Assembly (NCBI GenBank): GCA_030248065.1
Contig: JASAMV010006679.1
Span: 1-64,000, forward strand
Length of the DNA: 64,000 bases
Source of the DNA: Rhynchonema sp. JSB1_4
Taxonomy: Eukaryota > Nematoda > Chromadorea > Monhysterida > Xyalidae
Reading direction: 5' to 3'
The position numbers and the translations under genes were made by a program. Below the pieces are notes generated by a model. That model had not been told where the DNA came from. It did not search any database and was given only the letters and a program-made list of their open reading frames with translations. The stretch's first letter is position 1, and each line of letters opens with the position of its first letter. This document shows, piece after piece, positions 13,101 through 22,105 of the stretch.

Positions 13101-16100
13101 ACCTTTTCGGTCTTTGATCGGAAAAATATCGGTACTTTATTCCAGTTTTTCCAAAAAATTGTAATGCAAAACCGATAAGTTTTTCGATTTTAGTGAAAAA
13201 TTGGCTCGAGCACAAAAATTAACCGGCCTAAAATGGTCCAAAAAGCGTGTAAAGCAAGTGTTTTCGACTGACTTCAACACTCTTCAAGAGCACTCTCGTC
13301 ACGTCGAACAAATTTTGCACTGAAATTGTTATATTTTTCGAAATTACGTTCTTAAGTACTGGAAAAGTATTTGGAAAAAAAACGGTTTTTTTCGGAAAAA
13401 CCGTTTTTTTCCACCAAAAATAAAAAACGGTTCTTTATGACAGTATATACAGTACCCTTCATACAGTACCCTTCATACGGTACCCTTCATACAGTACCCT
13501 TCATACAGTACCCTTCATACAGTACCCTTCATACGGTACCCTTCATACAGTACCCTTCATACAGTACCAGGCAGGTTGGACGCATCGCCGGACACGCCCG
13601 AATAGTCGAGATTGGCACTGGACTCGGACGCCAATGTTTCACTTGAATTGGTCGTCGTGTTGGACTTGGTCAGGAATGTGAGCCTGCAAGGCGCAAAGAT
13701 AATTTAAAAAAAACTAAGGAAAACAGAAACCACAATTCACAAACCGTCTCAATTGATGACTCCGTCTCGGTGGCCGTTTGGGTGTTGGTGTCATGTCAGT
13801 GTCCTTGTTGTTGTTGTTGCTGATTGGTGTGTCACCGACTGACTGTGTCTCCTTCAATGGTGTGGCAATGGGCACTCGATATGCGGGCTCCTGTTGCACA
13901 CGACGACGGTCACTGGCCAGGTAGAGGTCCTCTTTGGCGCACAGGTCCAGTTGGATCGACACCCAGAACCACTGCGAAATAAATGTGGATTTTGAAAAAT
14001 CATCGTTTGTGAATTTGAAACCAACTCATTATTGGCAATTATGCTCATTACATATTACATGCTACGTGAAACTATACTTGCGTATTTTTCCGCAAAATAT
14101 ATTTTTGGAAAAAAAACCGTTTTTTTTCCGGAAAAAAAACCGTTTTTTTTCCAAATATTTTTCAAGTAAATAAAACCCCCGTACAAAAAAACGATTTATT
14201 AGAAAAAAATATTAAGAAAAACAAAAAAAAAAAAAAATAATTAAAAAGTGCTAATTTTGAACTGTTTAGCACCGATTTACATTGGTTTTGACAACATCCT
14301 TTCGCAACCTTAGAAAATATCTCGAAAATTTTTGGAAAAAAAACCGTTTTTTTTCCAAAAGTTGCCACTTGGAAAAATTTCCGGAAAAATAAAAACGTAT
14401 TTTTCCGGGCCTCGGAAAAAAAACGGTTTTTTTTCGGTTTTTTTTCCGGAAAAAAAACGGTTTTTTTTCCGGCCCGCAAGTATACGTGAAACATCATGAA
14501 GCACATTCACACTCGCACACCGCATGCACACATGAAACCGAAATGACGCACCTCTCCGGTGACCACATGAACATTGGCTGGCGGTTCGACTTGTTCGATG
14601 TTTACGTCACGATTCACCACCAAATGTGTCAGATGTTTATCGTCTTCCTCGACCACCGTGCCACCTGTTGTAGTGAGTTACCAAATACCAAATTTTTGTA
14701 CCAAATGAGTTGCAAAATCGCGCCGGATTCGCATCGGCTGTTCGGCAGCGGGCAGCACTATAATGTTGCAATCCCCAAAGTTTCAGCGCAGATCAAAATC
14801 CGAAAAGTAGTTGCAAAAACACGCACCATACAAGGGCGTCAGTTCGTGCATTTCGCTCAGTTCTTCGGCATCGAATCCGATAAAATGCAGTTTCAGTTGG
14901 TAGAAGGGCAGCAGTTTGCTTCGGGACACCTGCGCAGGTTATGATGGTAATTGATCAAGCTTTTTTGGGAAATAGTGCGCAAGAAAGCATTAACTCGGTC
15001 TGAGACACTTTCACCGACCATTTCTTCAGCCAATGCACTTGTATTCTTGTTATGACGTCGATTCCAACATTCGTGTACCCACGTTTCGGCCATGACTGGG
15101 ATGCCGAGGGATACGGACAACTGCAAGGGGGTAGTGGACAGATAGGATATCAAATAAATACAAGCCACACAACGGTGGTTGTAAAACAGTGGCGCGCTAG
15201 TGTGCTTCGTTGCGCTCCTTTCTTCCAAAACATCTACAACACCCGCAGACAAACAAGTCACTCAAAAGGATGCACGAGTTCTGGCATTGAATGCCGTTCT
15301 GATTCACACAGAAGGAAATCAAAAATGTTTTGAAAGCTGGATGAAGGAGAGCATAGAATATCAGTTACAATGGCCTCCGCTGCATGTATCTGTAAATCAA
15401 ATATTCTGAACCACAAAAAAGCACAACCCACCCTATATTTATCAGTTTGCGTTGTTCGTGATATCAAATGCGTCACCGTTGAACCGACGTCTTTTCGCAC
15501 CGATCCGCCCATGAAATGAATCAGATCGACCAATTCAACCTGTAATTAAAAAGTGTTTGCTTAAGTTCTCCTCTCCCGTCACATACATACATACACCGTT
15601 TAAATTTTCATTCAAACGTGCACTAGCCGTTTCTTTTCGATGAGCGATGCCCGACAGCGCGCAAGTGATGTTCTTCATGATGTTGCAATAGAGCGGGCGG
15701 CGCGGCAGGATCAACTCCTGGGGGTGCAGAGAGCAGAAAAGCGTCTGAATCTTACTGTGGGTCCTTACCTTACTTTAACCACTTTCTTGCTCGACTCTAT
15801 ACCAAAATCAAAATCCAACCTTACCTCATTATTATCGATGGCTTCCCAAAGCGCAGTCGGTCCGTACAATTTGGCGCCACCGGCGGGCATTGCGTTCAAA
15901 TAGCGGAATTCGGCCGAGTTGAATTCGTCAACGATGAACGCAATATCGGCTTGCGATTGAAGATGCGAATCTTGGCCGGTCAGCGAGTCGAATAGCGACA
16001 CGTACGGATAGTGAGTCTGCAAAACGCGCATGACTAATGTTGTTGTTGCTTTTATTTTTGGTGGGTTTTTTATCTGTTTTGGGATGAGTTTATTTTGGAA

Positions 16101-16527
16101 CGAAATCCAACCAAATAAAGTAACAAACAACCAACGAACCCTTCGATATGCAAAAACATGATAGACTCACAGATATAGCCGTTTTCAGCGCGTCTTTCTC
16201 GGTAATTTCACCAACAAAACACAACGCGGCGACGCGACGCAGCTGCGAAGGTCGGTAAGACAAACGACTGACTTGGCCTGAGAACAGAATTGAACTTGAA
16301 CACACACACACACACATCATAATCATGTATGAATTGAACGCTGGGAAACTGCAATAAAACAAAACACGGGGCGACAAACTTTGGGACATATTCAAGCTGC
16401 GGCAGTGGTAATCGTTGTTTATTTGGGACAATGCCGTGGCACCCGGTTGAAATACTTCGTCACAGTCTTCTTCTGGAATTACGTTCGACAGCGGGTGCGC
16501 TTGCGATGCAGACGACGCAACCGACAT
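4177..16527 (-). CDS. ect2: ECT2/Pebble-type RhoGEF with BRCT repeats
   Basis: Family role: this GEF activates RhoA at the cell equator, recruited by centralspindlin through its BRCT repeats, to build the contractile ring. I assembled 22 exons in frame (973 residues; human is about 900): 16527-16380, 16277-16171, 16016-15825, 15717-15595, 15539-15432, 15120-15019, 14929-14827, 14664-14552, 13971-13745, 13683-13568, 12823-12678, 12365-12162, 11589-11479, 11351-11255, 11048-10967, 6779-6701, 6600-6481, 6319-6166, 6024-5903, 5774-5634, 4757-4485, 4230-4177. BRCT region is at about 50-330 (FMGGSVRKD, THLIS; WFWVSIQLD). A Ser/Thr linker follows, then DH at about 470-690 (LEMLQTERNYVNVL, SYPPFVNSFEQ, ELLIRPVQRLPSVLLLLN). 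PH is at about 690-820, then a tail containing RTLSFSSRK. Exon 1's donor and exons 20-22 are the least certain. An alternative C-terminus reads through exon 20 to a stop at 5466. Intron 15 hosts an M1 peptidase gene. Confidence 0.92.
4854..5108. mobile_element. non-autonomous hAT-like element, family T, copy A
   Basis: It lies in ECT2 intron 20, between exons 20 and 21. Ends are TATACTGGCAGG and GACAGTATC, flanked by an 8-bp direct repeat AATATACA (4846-4853 and 5109-5116). The interior is A/T homopolymer palindromes around ACCGGTTTTTT. It is a deleted version of copy B at 12995-13447, sharing the block from 4910 to 5100. Confidence 0.75.
6780..8085. other. large ECT2 intron, flank of nested gene
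   Basis: This stretch forms part of the 4.2 kb ECT2 intron 15 and the presumed 5' region of the nested M1 peptidase gene. I see no coding exon. It is richer in CpG-containing short repeats (CGCACACACTCAC, GTTTGAAACGC) around 7600-7760. Promoter elements for the nested gene probably lie here, but none could be assigned. Confidence 0.4.
8086..10806 (+). CDS. M1-family zinc aminopeptidase, C-terminally short
   Basis: Six exons: 8086-8332, 8543-8976, 9048-9279, 9341-9705, 9780-9930, 9974-10806, phase-compatible, 753 residues. The start at 8086 begins a hydrophobic segment (LVNLLSNMLLCHALVG) that could be a signal peptide, suggesting a secreted or type II membrane enzyme. The M1 N-terminal domain is clear (VPIAYDIRLRLP; AFPCVDHPRFKTPF). 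The catalytic domain has HETVH at 404-408 and Glu427 just after an intron, which fits HExxH-x18-E exactly. The substrate motif GAMEN is replaced by QGMENW at 375-380. Domains III/IV start normally (DYFVQWFVNPGYPSVTVTRNY; FYRVNYDLHNW). The protein then ends soon after FPQSFE, where relatives (about 900+ residues) continue. A donor GA|GTACAG near 10760 could lead to an unseen exon, but ECT2 exons occupy the DNA downstream. The whole gene sits inside an ECT2 intron on the opposite strand. Confidence 0.87.
8434..8520. repeat. fragment of 235-bp dispersed repeat
   Basis: It lies in intron 1 of the M1 peptidase. The segment with TCGTCGGTGCGAACGCCT is a diverged copy of the repeat at 47136-47540 and 25976-26210. 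Only the central 90 bases are recognisable. Confidence 0.5.
11785..12143. mobile_element. non-autonomous hAT-like element with 8-bp TSD
   Basis: Terminal inverted repeats are CAGTGATGTAGTTGG and CCAACCACATCACTG. An exact 8-bp target duplication CATGGAGC is at 11777-11784 and 12144-12151. The interior has three copies of GCAAGAAAGCTAGCTAGC and no open frame. It is inserted in ECT2 intron 12, 18 bases from the exon 12 donor. Confidence 0.88.
12912..12994. repeat. 14-bp tandem repeat, left block
   Basis: About six head-to-tail copies of CTTCATACAGTACC, with a few substitutions, lie in ECT2 intron 10. The array is split from the block at 13448-13567 by a transposon whose 8-bp target duplication (TACAGTAC) is part of the repeat unit. 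Confidence 0.92.
12995..13447. mobile_element. non-autonomous hAT-like element, family T, copy B
   Basis: Ends are TATACTGGCAGG and GACAGTATA, with target duplication TACAGTAC at 12987-12994 and 13448-13455. It is the longer relative of 4854-5108, rich in GGTTTTTTT/AAAAAAACC palindromes. It is inserted inside a 14-bp tandem array. Confidence 0.82.
13448..13567. repeat. 14-bp tandem repeat, right block
   Basis: About eight copies of the CTTCATACAGTACC unit abut ECT2 exon 10. On the coding strand each unit begins GTACTG, so the exon 10 donor (G|GTACTG) is itself the first repeat unit. Confidence 0.9.
14073..14484. mobile_element. non-autonomous hAT-like element, TIR TATACTTGCG
   Basis: Terminal repeats are TATACTTGCG and CGCAAGTATA, with target duplication CGTGAAAC at 14065-14072 and 14485-14492. 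The interior is homopolymer-rich palindromes like family T. It lies in the ECT2 intron between exons 8 and 9, and the target site overlaps a TGATGTTTCA motif. Confidence 0.85.
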
Positions 16528-16844
16528 TGTATCACGCTTGGGGAGGAAAACTAGATGGCTGTTTTTTCTTTCACAGCGGTCCTTTTGCGGTTTAATAAAA
16601 ATTTCTGGTTCAGTTCAGCCTCAGCGTTACTGCATTGGTCTTCTGGTGCTCGTTGTGGCGTTTGCTTTGTGCTCTGTGGCCTGCAGTACCTGAAAGAAAA
16701 ACTATTGTTTTCTTCAATACTTTATCTTATCGTTGGGGCATGCGCGGTACGTACGGCAGCACAGAGCATAATATTTGAATAATAATATAATACATTATTG
16801 TTAGCCCATTTATTTTGGAAATTTATCCGGCTCCGGAAAAAAAC
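16528..16844. other. 5' flank of ECT2
   Basis: This is the region upstream of the ECT2 start codon. No TATA box or other element could be assigned with confidence, and no exon is seen. Confidence 0.4.
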
Positions 16845-17655
16845 TACCGTAAAAACCTAAATACAGCCCCCCCGTAATCAGTGTAGTGGCAGGCCCATGT
16901 GTGGGAGGTAAGTATGATGCGGGGTTGGGACCGGAAGCGTGAGAGGTATGATTTTGGTCACCCAAAAAGCCGAAAAAACACCGTTTTTGTGATACAATTT
17001 TGGCCAAAAATTGAGGTAAAAATAGTACTTTTTCAAAATTTTCGCCGAAAATCGCCTAAAAATAGGTATTATGGGTGGGCTTGCGCGCGGAGCGCGCGAT
17101 TTTTGGGAAAATAAGGTCGAAAAACACCGATTTTTGCCTTAAAAGGCATAAAATTGCTTGTGAGAGGTATGATTTGGAGTTGTGAGAGGTAAGTACTCAA
17201 CCCCCCCCAACCCCCCCCCTCGGGTTTTGTGGTAGGTAAGTACTGAGAGGGGGTAACCCCCCCCAACCCCCCCCAGCCACTACCATGCCCGTAATACAGC
17301 CCCCCAAAAAGGGGTCAGTGAATTAATAGAGCCCCCCCAAAGCCCAAAGTAACATCCCCTGTACAGTAGTGTATTAACGCTTGATAGTGGTGCACAGGTA
17401 CATTTATGCACGTTTGTTGTTCGTTCTCAGAGCACATAATACGCCTCTTATTGACGAATAGACACGAATAAATGCGATTACAAGCGAAAAAACATCATTT
17501 CAAACCCCTTTTTAGGGGTTTTTTGGGGTATTTCTGGGAACATTTTTTTCAGGTTCGGGTCAGTGAATTAATAGAGGCCCCCCCGGAATAGAGCCCCCCA
17601 AAATGGGGTCAGTGAGTTAATAGAGCCCCCCCCTTCTATTTAGGTTTTTACGGTA
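16845..17655. mobile_element. MITE with TIR TACCGTAAAAACCTAAAT, carrying a nested insertion
   Basis: Terminal repeats are TACCGTAAAAACCTAAAT and its complement ending TTTACGGTA. The interior has GGGGTCAGTGAATTAATAGA blocks and a central hairpin around GGGGTTTTTTGGGG. An inverted copy without the nested insert is at 62797-63244. A TA target duplication is suggested by that second copy. Confidence 0.8.
16879..17287. mobile_element. hAT-like element nested in the MITE
   Basis: Ends are CAGTGTAGTGGCAGG and CCAGCCACTACCATG (imperfect inverted repeats). The exact 8-bp target duplication CCCGTAAT is at 16871-16878 and 17288-17295. It contains the GCGCGCGGAGCGCGCGAT block also seen near 63395. No open frame. 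Confidence 0.85.
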
Positions 17656-17695
17656 TGTTTTTCGTTTTTTGGAAATAAAACGGGTTTCTCTCACC

Positions 17696-18132
17696 CAGTG
17701 CTGTGGCTACCTACTTTTGCGGGGCGGGTAGGGTACATAGGTGGAAAAATCCGGGGCGGGTAGGGGGTAGTGTACCTGGGATCTTGGGGGGGGGGGAATC
17801 CGGTTTGGGGGGGAGGGGGAAGATTTTTCGGGGCGGGTAGGGTACAACACAAACACAAGTTTTTTCGCGTGAATGTTTTTATGTACTAAAAAGTACATAT
17901 ATCGCGCGCAGCGCAAAATTTTTTGCACTTTTTAGGGTTTTCGGTTGAAATTTGGGCATTTTTGGCCGAAAAATGGGCATTTTGGGGGTAAAAATCGGGG
18001 CGGGTAGGGTACCAGGGCGGGGCGGGTAGGGGGTAGGGTACCAGAGCGGGGCGCGTAGGGGGCAGCGTACCAGGCCGGGGCGGGTAGGGTACCATTGGGG
18101 GCCCCCCCCCCCACCCCCCAGCCACAGCACTG
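17696..18132. mobile_element. non-autonomous hAT-like element, complete
   Basis: Ends are CAGTGCTGTGGCTACC and CAGCCACAGCACTG. The exact 8-bp target duplication CTCTCACC is at 17688-17695 and 18133-18140. The GC-rich interior has repeated GGGCGGGTAGGGTAC. It is the same family as 1-339. No open frame. Confidence 0.9.
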
Positions 18133-18163
18133 CTCTCACCAATCAATCACTGTGGGCGGACTT

Positions 18164-18320
18164 TACCGTATAGTCGGAAATAGAACCCCCCCATTAATTT
18201 GTCGGGGGCCAAATGAAAAATAGAACCTCCCCCCATTAATGAACCCCCATAAATTGAACACCCCCAAAATGACCCCAGTGAAAAAGTAGAACCCCGGGTT
18301 CTATTTCCGACAATACGGTA
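18164..18320. mobile_element. short palindromic MITE
   Basis: The 157-base element has ends TACCGTATAGTCGGAAATAG and the complement ending TTCCGACAATACGGTA. Only repeated GAACCCCC blocks lie between. Confidence 0.75.
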
Positions 18321-18374
18321 GGTACCCGATTCATTTCCGATCTCCTCTGCGATTAAAGCATCCACAAGAAGATT

Positions 18375-18600
18375 GACTAATTATACGGAAATCCACCCGT
18401 TTTGTGTGTGCTTAAGCATAGTCCCATACTTAAGGTTTAGGCTTCTATTTCAGGCTTAGGCTTAGGCTTAGGCTTGCGGTTAGGCTTCGGCTTAGGCTTA
18501 GGCACCAGTCTGAATCAAATAAAACACACAGCCACGACGAAAAACGGCTGTATCTCTCATGCACGCGTGCTCGATCGGGTGGATTTCCGTATAATTAGTC
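18375..18600. mobile_element. TIR element carrying TTAGGC telomere-like repeats
   Basis: Perfect 25-base inverted repeats (beginning GACTAATTATACGGAAATCC) lie at 18375-18399 and 18576-18600. Between them, about 18437-18513 holds seven TTAGGC units, some separated by GC or CGG variants. No open frame. TTAGGC is the known nematode telomere unit. Confidence 0.82.
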
Positions 18601-19067
18601 GCTCGTTCCACAAGCGATTAAAAATTTGAATTTTTCTTTCCTTTTCATTTTGCCGCCTTTAGTGGTATTGAAAATATACGCTCCAATTGGCCTTGGGCAC
18701 AACACGTTGAGTCCGAGTGTCGAGCCGAACGACACGATACACAGGTCTGGGTCTGGCGGTTTCCATTCTTCTTCAGCGGCCAGCGCAGGAGTGACATTTT
18801 GAAACACGGTGATCCCAAAACTTTTGCTTTCTCCATCACATCGATGCACAAGACTGGGCCAATCACTTGTTCCGCGCCCATCGTGTGGCTGGAATATGAC
18901 GCATAATTGTCGAATGACAATCTGCAATGGAATTCTCGAAACTCAAAGTCACGTACACCCAAGCGTTTTCGAGAATTTGACCAAATGAAGTGAACGGAAG
19001 GCACTTCAGGCCGTTCATTGTGTTGTGTTTATCATTTTTAATCAGTTTTATGTTACTCGCCGGCATT

Positions 19068-19292
19068 GGGTGGAATTTTCGAAACGGTGTAAAGGTTAGT
19101 TGGGTGTAAAGGTCGGCGTAAAGTTCGGTCGAAAGCTCGGTCGGCGTAGCTCGGTGTAAACGTGAAACATTGCCTGTTAATAACGTGGAATGTTTCAAGT
19201 TTATACCGAGGTCTATCACACTGAGCTGTCGACCGAGCTTTCTACCGACCTTTACGCCCAACTGACCTTTACACCGTTTCGAAAATTCCACC
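19068..19292. mobile_element. palindromic MITE, family G (GGTGTAAAGGT arms)
   Basis: Arms begin GGGTGGAATTTTCGAAACGG and close with the complement. They are built of repeated TAAAG(G/T)TCGG / AGCTCGGTC units. It is related to the larger element at 38471-39112. Confidence 0.8.
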
Positions 19293-19472
19293 TATTGAAT
19301 GAACATTTTGGAAAGCAAAATGTGTTTTCACTTTTCACATTGTTCAGGGGGTGAGTGTATCGGCCACAAATTTTGCTTGATCGTAAAATCGAAGAAAATG
19401 ATCACGGCTTAATCAATCAATCCTTTCATCGGTTAGCAACTGGAAAATTTGTTTGTTCACTCGCTTGAAACA

Positions 19473-21072
19473 TCAGTCAGTGTTCTGTTCAAAGCGCGAC
19501 ACGAGCGCCGCCACTTTGGTTTCGCTTGCATTCGGTGCTGATTGGATGGTCGGGATTGGGTCTTGGTTGATCGTCAGGTCTTAATAGGAAAAATTAAATG
19601 AACTGATTGTGATCATGATATTTTTCATCCTGGAATCGATATTATAAGACAATACCAACCGTTGAGTTTGTGTCTCAAGTGTGCGAGCAGCAGTTGGATG
19701 TTTTCGATGACCAGATCACATTCGATCATGTGGTGTTGAGCGGCCGTTGTTGTTGCACTAGATTGACGGCTGAAAACAATAACGATGTGTGATTGTGTGA
19801 AACATCAAAATTACTAGGATCACATTGACGGTACGTACCTGAGATCGGCCGCGGTAGGACGACGTTGAATTGCAGCCTGTCTGTTGGTCGAACGGTCACG
19901 TGACAACAGCACCGGCGCCGATTTGGTCTCGGTGCACGCGATGCGGCTTGACGGCTGCTAAAATGGAAATGACTTTTGTTTTTTTTTTGGAAAAGACAAT
20001 TTTTAAAAAAATGCTAATCCGTATTCTCAAACCTTTTGTTGTCGTTTGTGATCGAGCGGCACGAATGAAGCCAGTCGCTCATCGCTCATCGGCAGCACGA
20101 AGCGAACACTGCGACTGCGACGCACCGATGCTGCAAACATACCGTACATAGTGATCATATGATTGGTTGAAATTGAATGCGCTGAACAATGGTGCAACTG
20201 GTTGGAGAATACCAGCCACACACACCTCCTTGTTGCGAACTGCAATCACTGGCAGTCGGTTCTGGTTGTTTCTTGTGTCCGAGCCAGTGACATCCGTGGT
20301 ACTGATATTGAATCGGTGAATCGGACTGCAGTTGTTGCCTTGATTGCGTGATTGTTTGATTGTTAAATCGATTGCTTATACCCGCGATTTGTCGTCGTCT
20401 CCATTCGTTTGACCCACCGAGCTTCGATCGCGAATCAGTTCGAGACTGTCGACCACACGAGCTCCGTTCAGATAGACACATTTTACCTGGAAACACGAGA
20501 ATTCTCTCTCAATGCCTATATTAAATTCCGTTTGCGATCCCTTACATCTTCACTTTGATCCCCCAGGGGCCAGCTGTCCGTCAATTCCTTCTCCGAGTCC
20601 AGTGATGGGAATCCAAACTGTGGCTGGTTGGAAGAAATATGTTTTTCGTTTCACAAATTTAACGCAGCGCATTGTCTTGTGCCAGTTTAGCATAGAATGC
20701 AACTAACCTTTTTCACCTGATCCCCCATTGGCCAGCTGTCCGAATTTGCGTTGTCTGATTGGTCTTCCTAGAAAAGAGCTTCTCTGTGAAACAAAACATT
20801 TCATTGACTTTCCGCCAACGTCTAACCTTTTCACTTTGATCACCCAGTGGCCAACTATCACTGTCAGATTGCTCCTGAAAAATGTGCTTTCTGCTTGCAT
20901 AACGCGGCAACATTTCTCCTTGGCTTTCCATACCTACACCCAGCGACACACGCCTGACCTTTTCACTTTGGTCCCCCAGCCCCAACGACCAACTGTCAGT
21001 CATGGAATCGGTGTTGTTGTTGTTCTTGTGGTATTTGCTGTGATGGTCGTTCGGCTGAGAAGATGTGAACCA
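19473..21072 (-). CDS. unrecognised protein with repeated acidic/Trp exons (5'-partial)
   Basis: I do not recognise the family. Nine exons join in frame: 21072-20959, 20874-20827, 20767-20708, 20617-20546, 20486-20382, 20239-20033, 19957-19839, 19769-19660, 19579-19473 (stop). The first four are all phase 0-0 (114, 48, 60 and 72 bases). Each ends with one version of a short unit: DSWSLGLGDQSEK, SDSWPLGDQSEK, SDSWPMGDQVKK, TDSWPLGDQSED. The 48-, 60- and 72-base exons could be skipped without a frame change. The rest is basic and Ser/Thr/Gln-rich (RRSRSVRFVLPMSDERLASF; RQAAIQRRPTAADLR). A likely amphipathic helix follows (MIECDLVIENIQLLLAHLRH), then the end VAALVSRFEQNTD. There is no signal peptide or membrane segment in the visible part. 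Exon 6 (20239-20033) is less certain. The start lies upstream of 21072 and was not found. Confidence 0.7.
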
Positions 21073-21468
21073 CTGAAACATGCAGCAATGATGCGCGCAT
21101 TGTTATTTCGTGTTGCGATTTTGCTGATGTTGTTTTTTGAGCGGCACTGGCTACTGTTTGATTATTTTTTGTCGGTTGCCACATGCACAATGCATGGCCA
21201 TGCGAACTTGGCAAGAAGTTGGTGATCAAATTTTATTCTGATTAGCATCTCTGCCGGGCAATTCTGAAGATGACCCCCTCCCCAGTCTAACCGTCCAGGA
21301 GAATGGCTTTGTTGATGTTTCATCGTTCGTTTCATAGAATTGTGGCAACAGTGCGAACATGATGATGATTAGGATTGGTAGATGGTTGCAAGAGAAGGAG
21401 AATGGATTTATGAGAGAGAAATTTGCTGTGATAAAGTTGGAAATGAATGCATAATTGTTGTGTAATAC

Positions 21469-21653
21469 CATTCTTGCATCCATGTCATAAAATCCTTTGC
21501 CCCTTTACTTGACGCGTGGTTCACGTCGAAGCGCACAGTACTTGCGCCACGTGCATCAGAGGCAAAGGCAACACGGTATTCCCAGTGTCGCTGTCGGTGA
21601 ACTTTTTTGACAGTTTTGTATGCACAGAATAACCCCAATCCAATACACCTGGC
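21469..21653 (-). CDS. possible isolated exon
   Basis: A minus-strand frame between a TTTTTCAG acceptor and a GAATG|GTATTAC donor reads KKVHRQRHWEYRVAFASDA, then RGASTVRFDVNHASSKGAKD. It looks protein-like, but no family was recognised. Its phase does not match the exon at 21072. It may belong to the upstream part of the neighbouring gene or to nothing. Confidence 0.25.
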
Positions 21654-22105
21654 CTGAAAAAGTTGCTCCCATTCTGATTTTAGTGCTCTGTTTGTTACTC
21701 ACACTCACACACGTACACAGGCAGAACACGTGCGTGAAAAATAACACTTTTTTGGCGCACGGAAGGTTTAATTGGTGTTGGTGTGCGTTTTCTGGTGTGT
21801 GATATGATACAGCAGTCAAAATAAACATTTTTTCTCTTTTTGCTGGGCAAATGCTGGTTGGTGTGCGTGGGCTTGCTGCGCTTTGATTGTTGCTCCATCA
21901 ATGTCATGGGTTGCCTGCCATCTTATCAACACTACCAGTTGCACGATGGTTTTTTTCAGTTCATGCCAAATGTGAGAAAAACTGTCAACGTTTACACTTG
22001 TTAGATTCATATCTGAATAATGCTCTGGGAGCATATTTCTACAAATATAATACCTGATGAAACAAACTTGTAAAAGTCCATAATAAAAGTAAATCGACAA
22101 AAACG

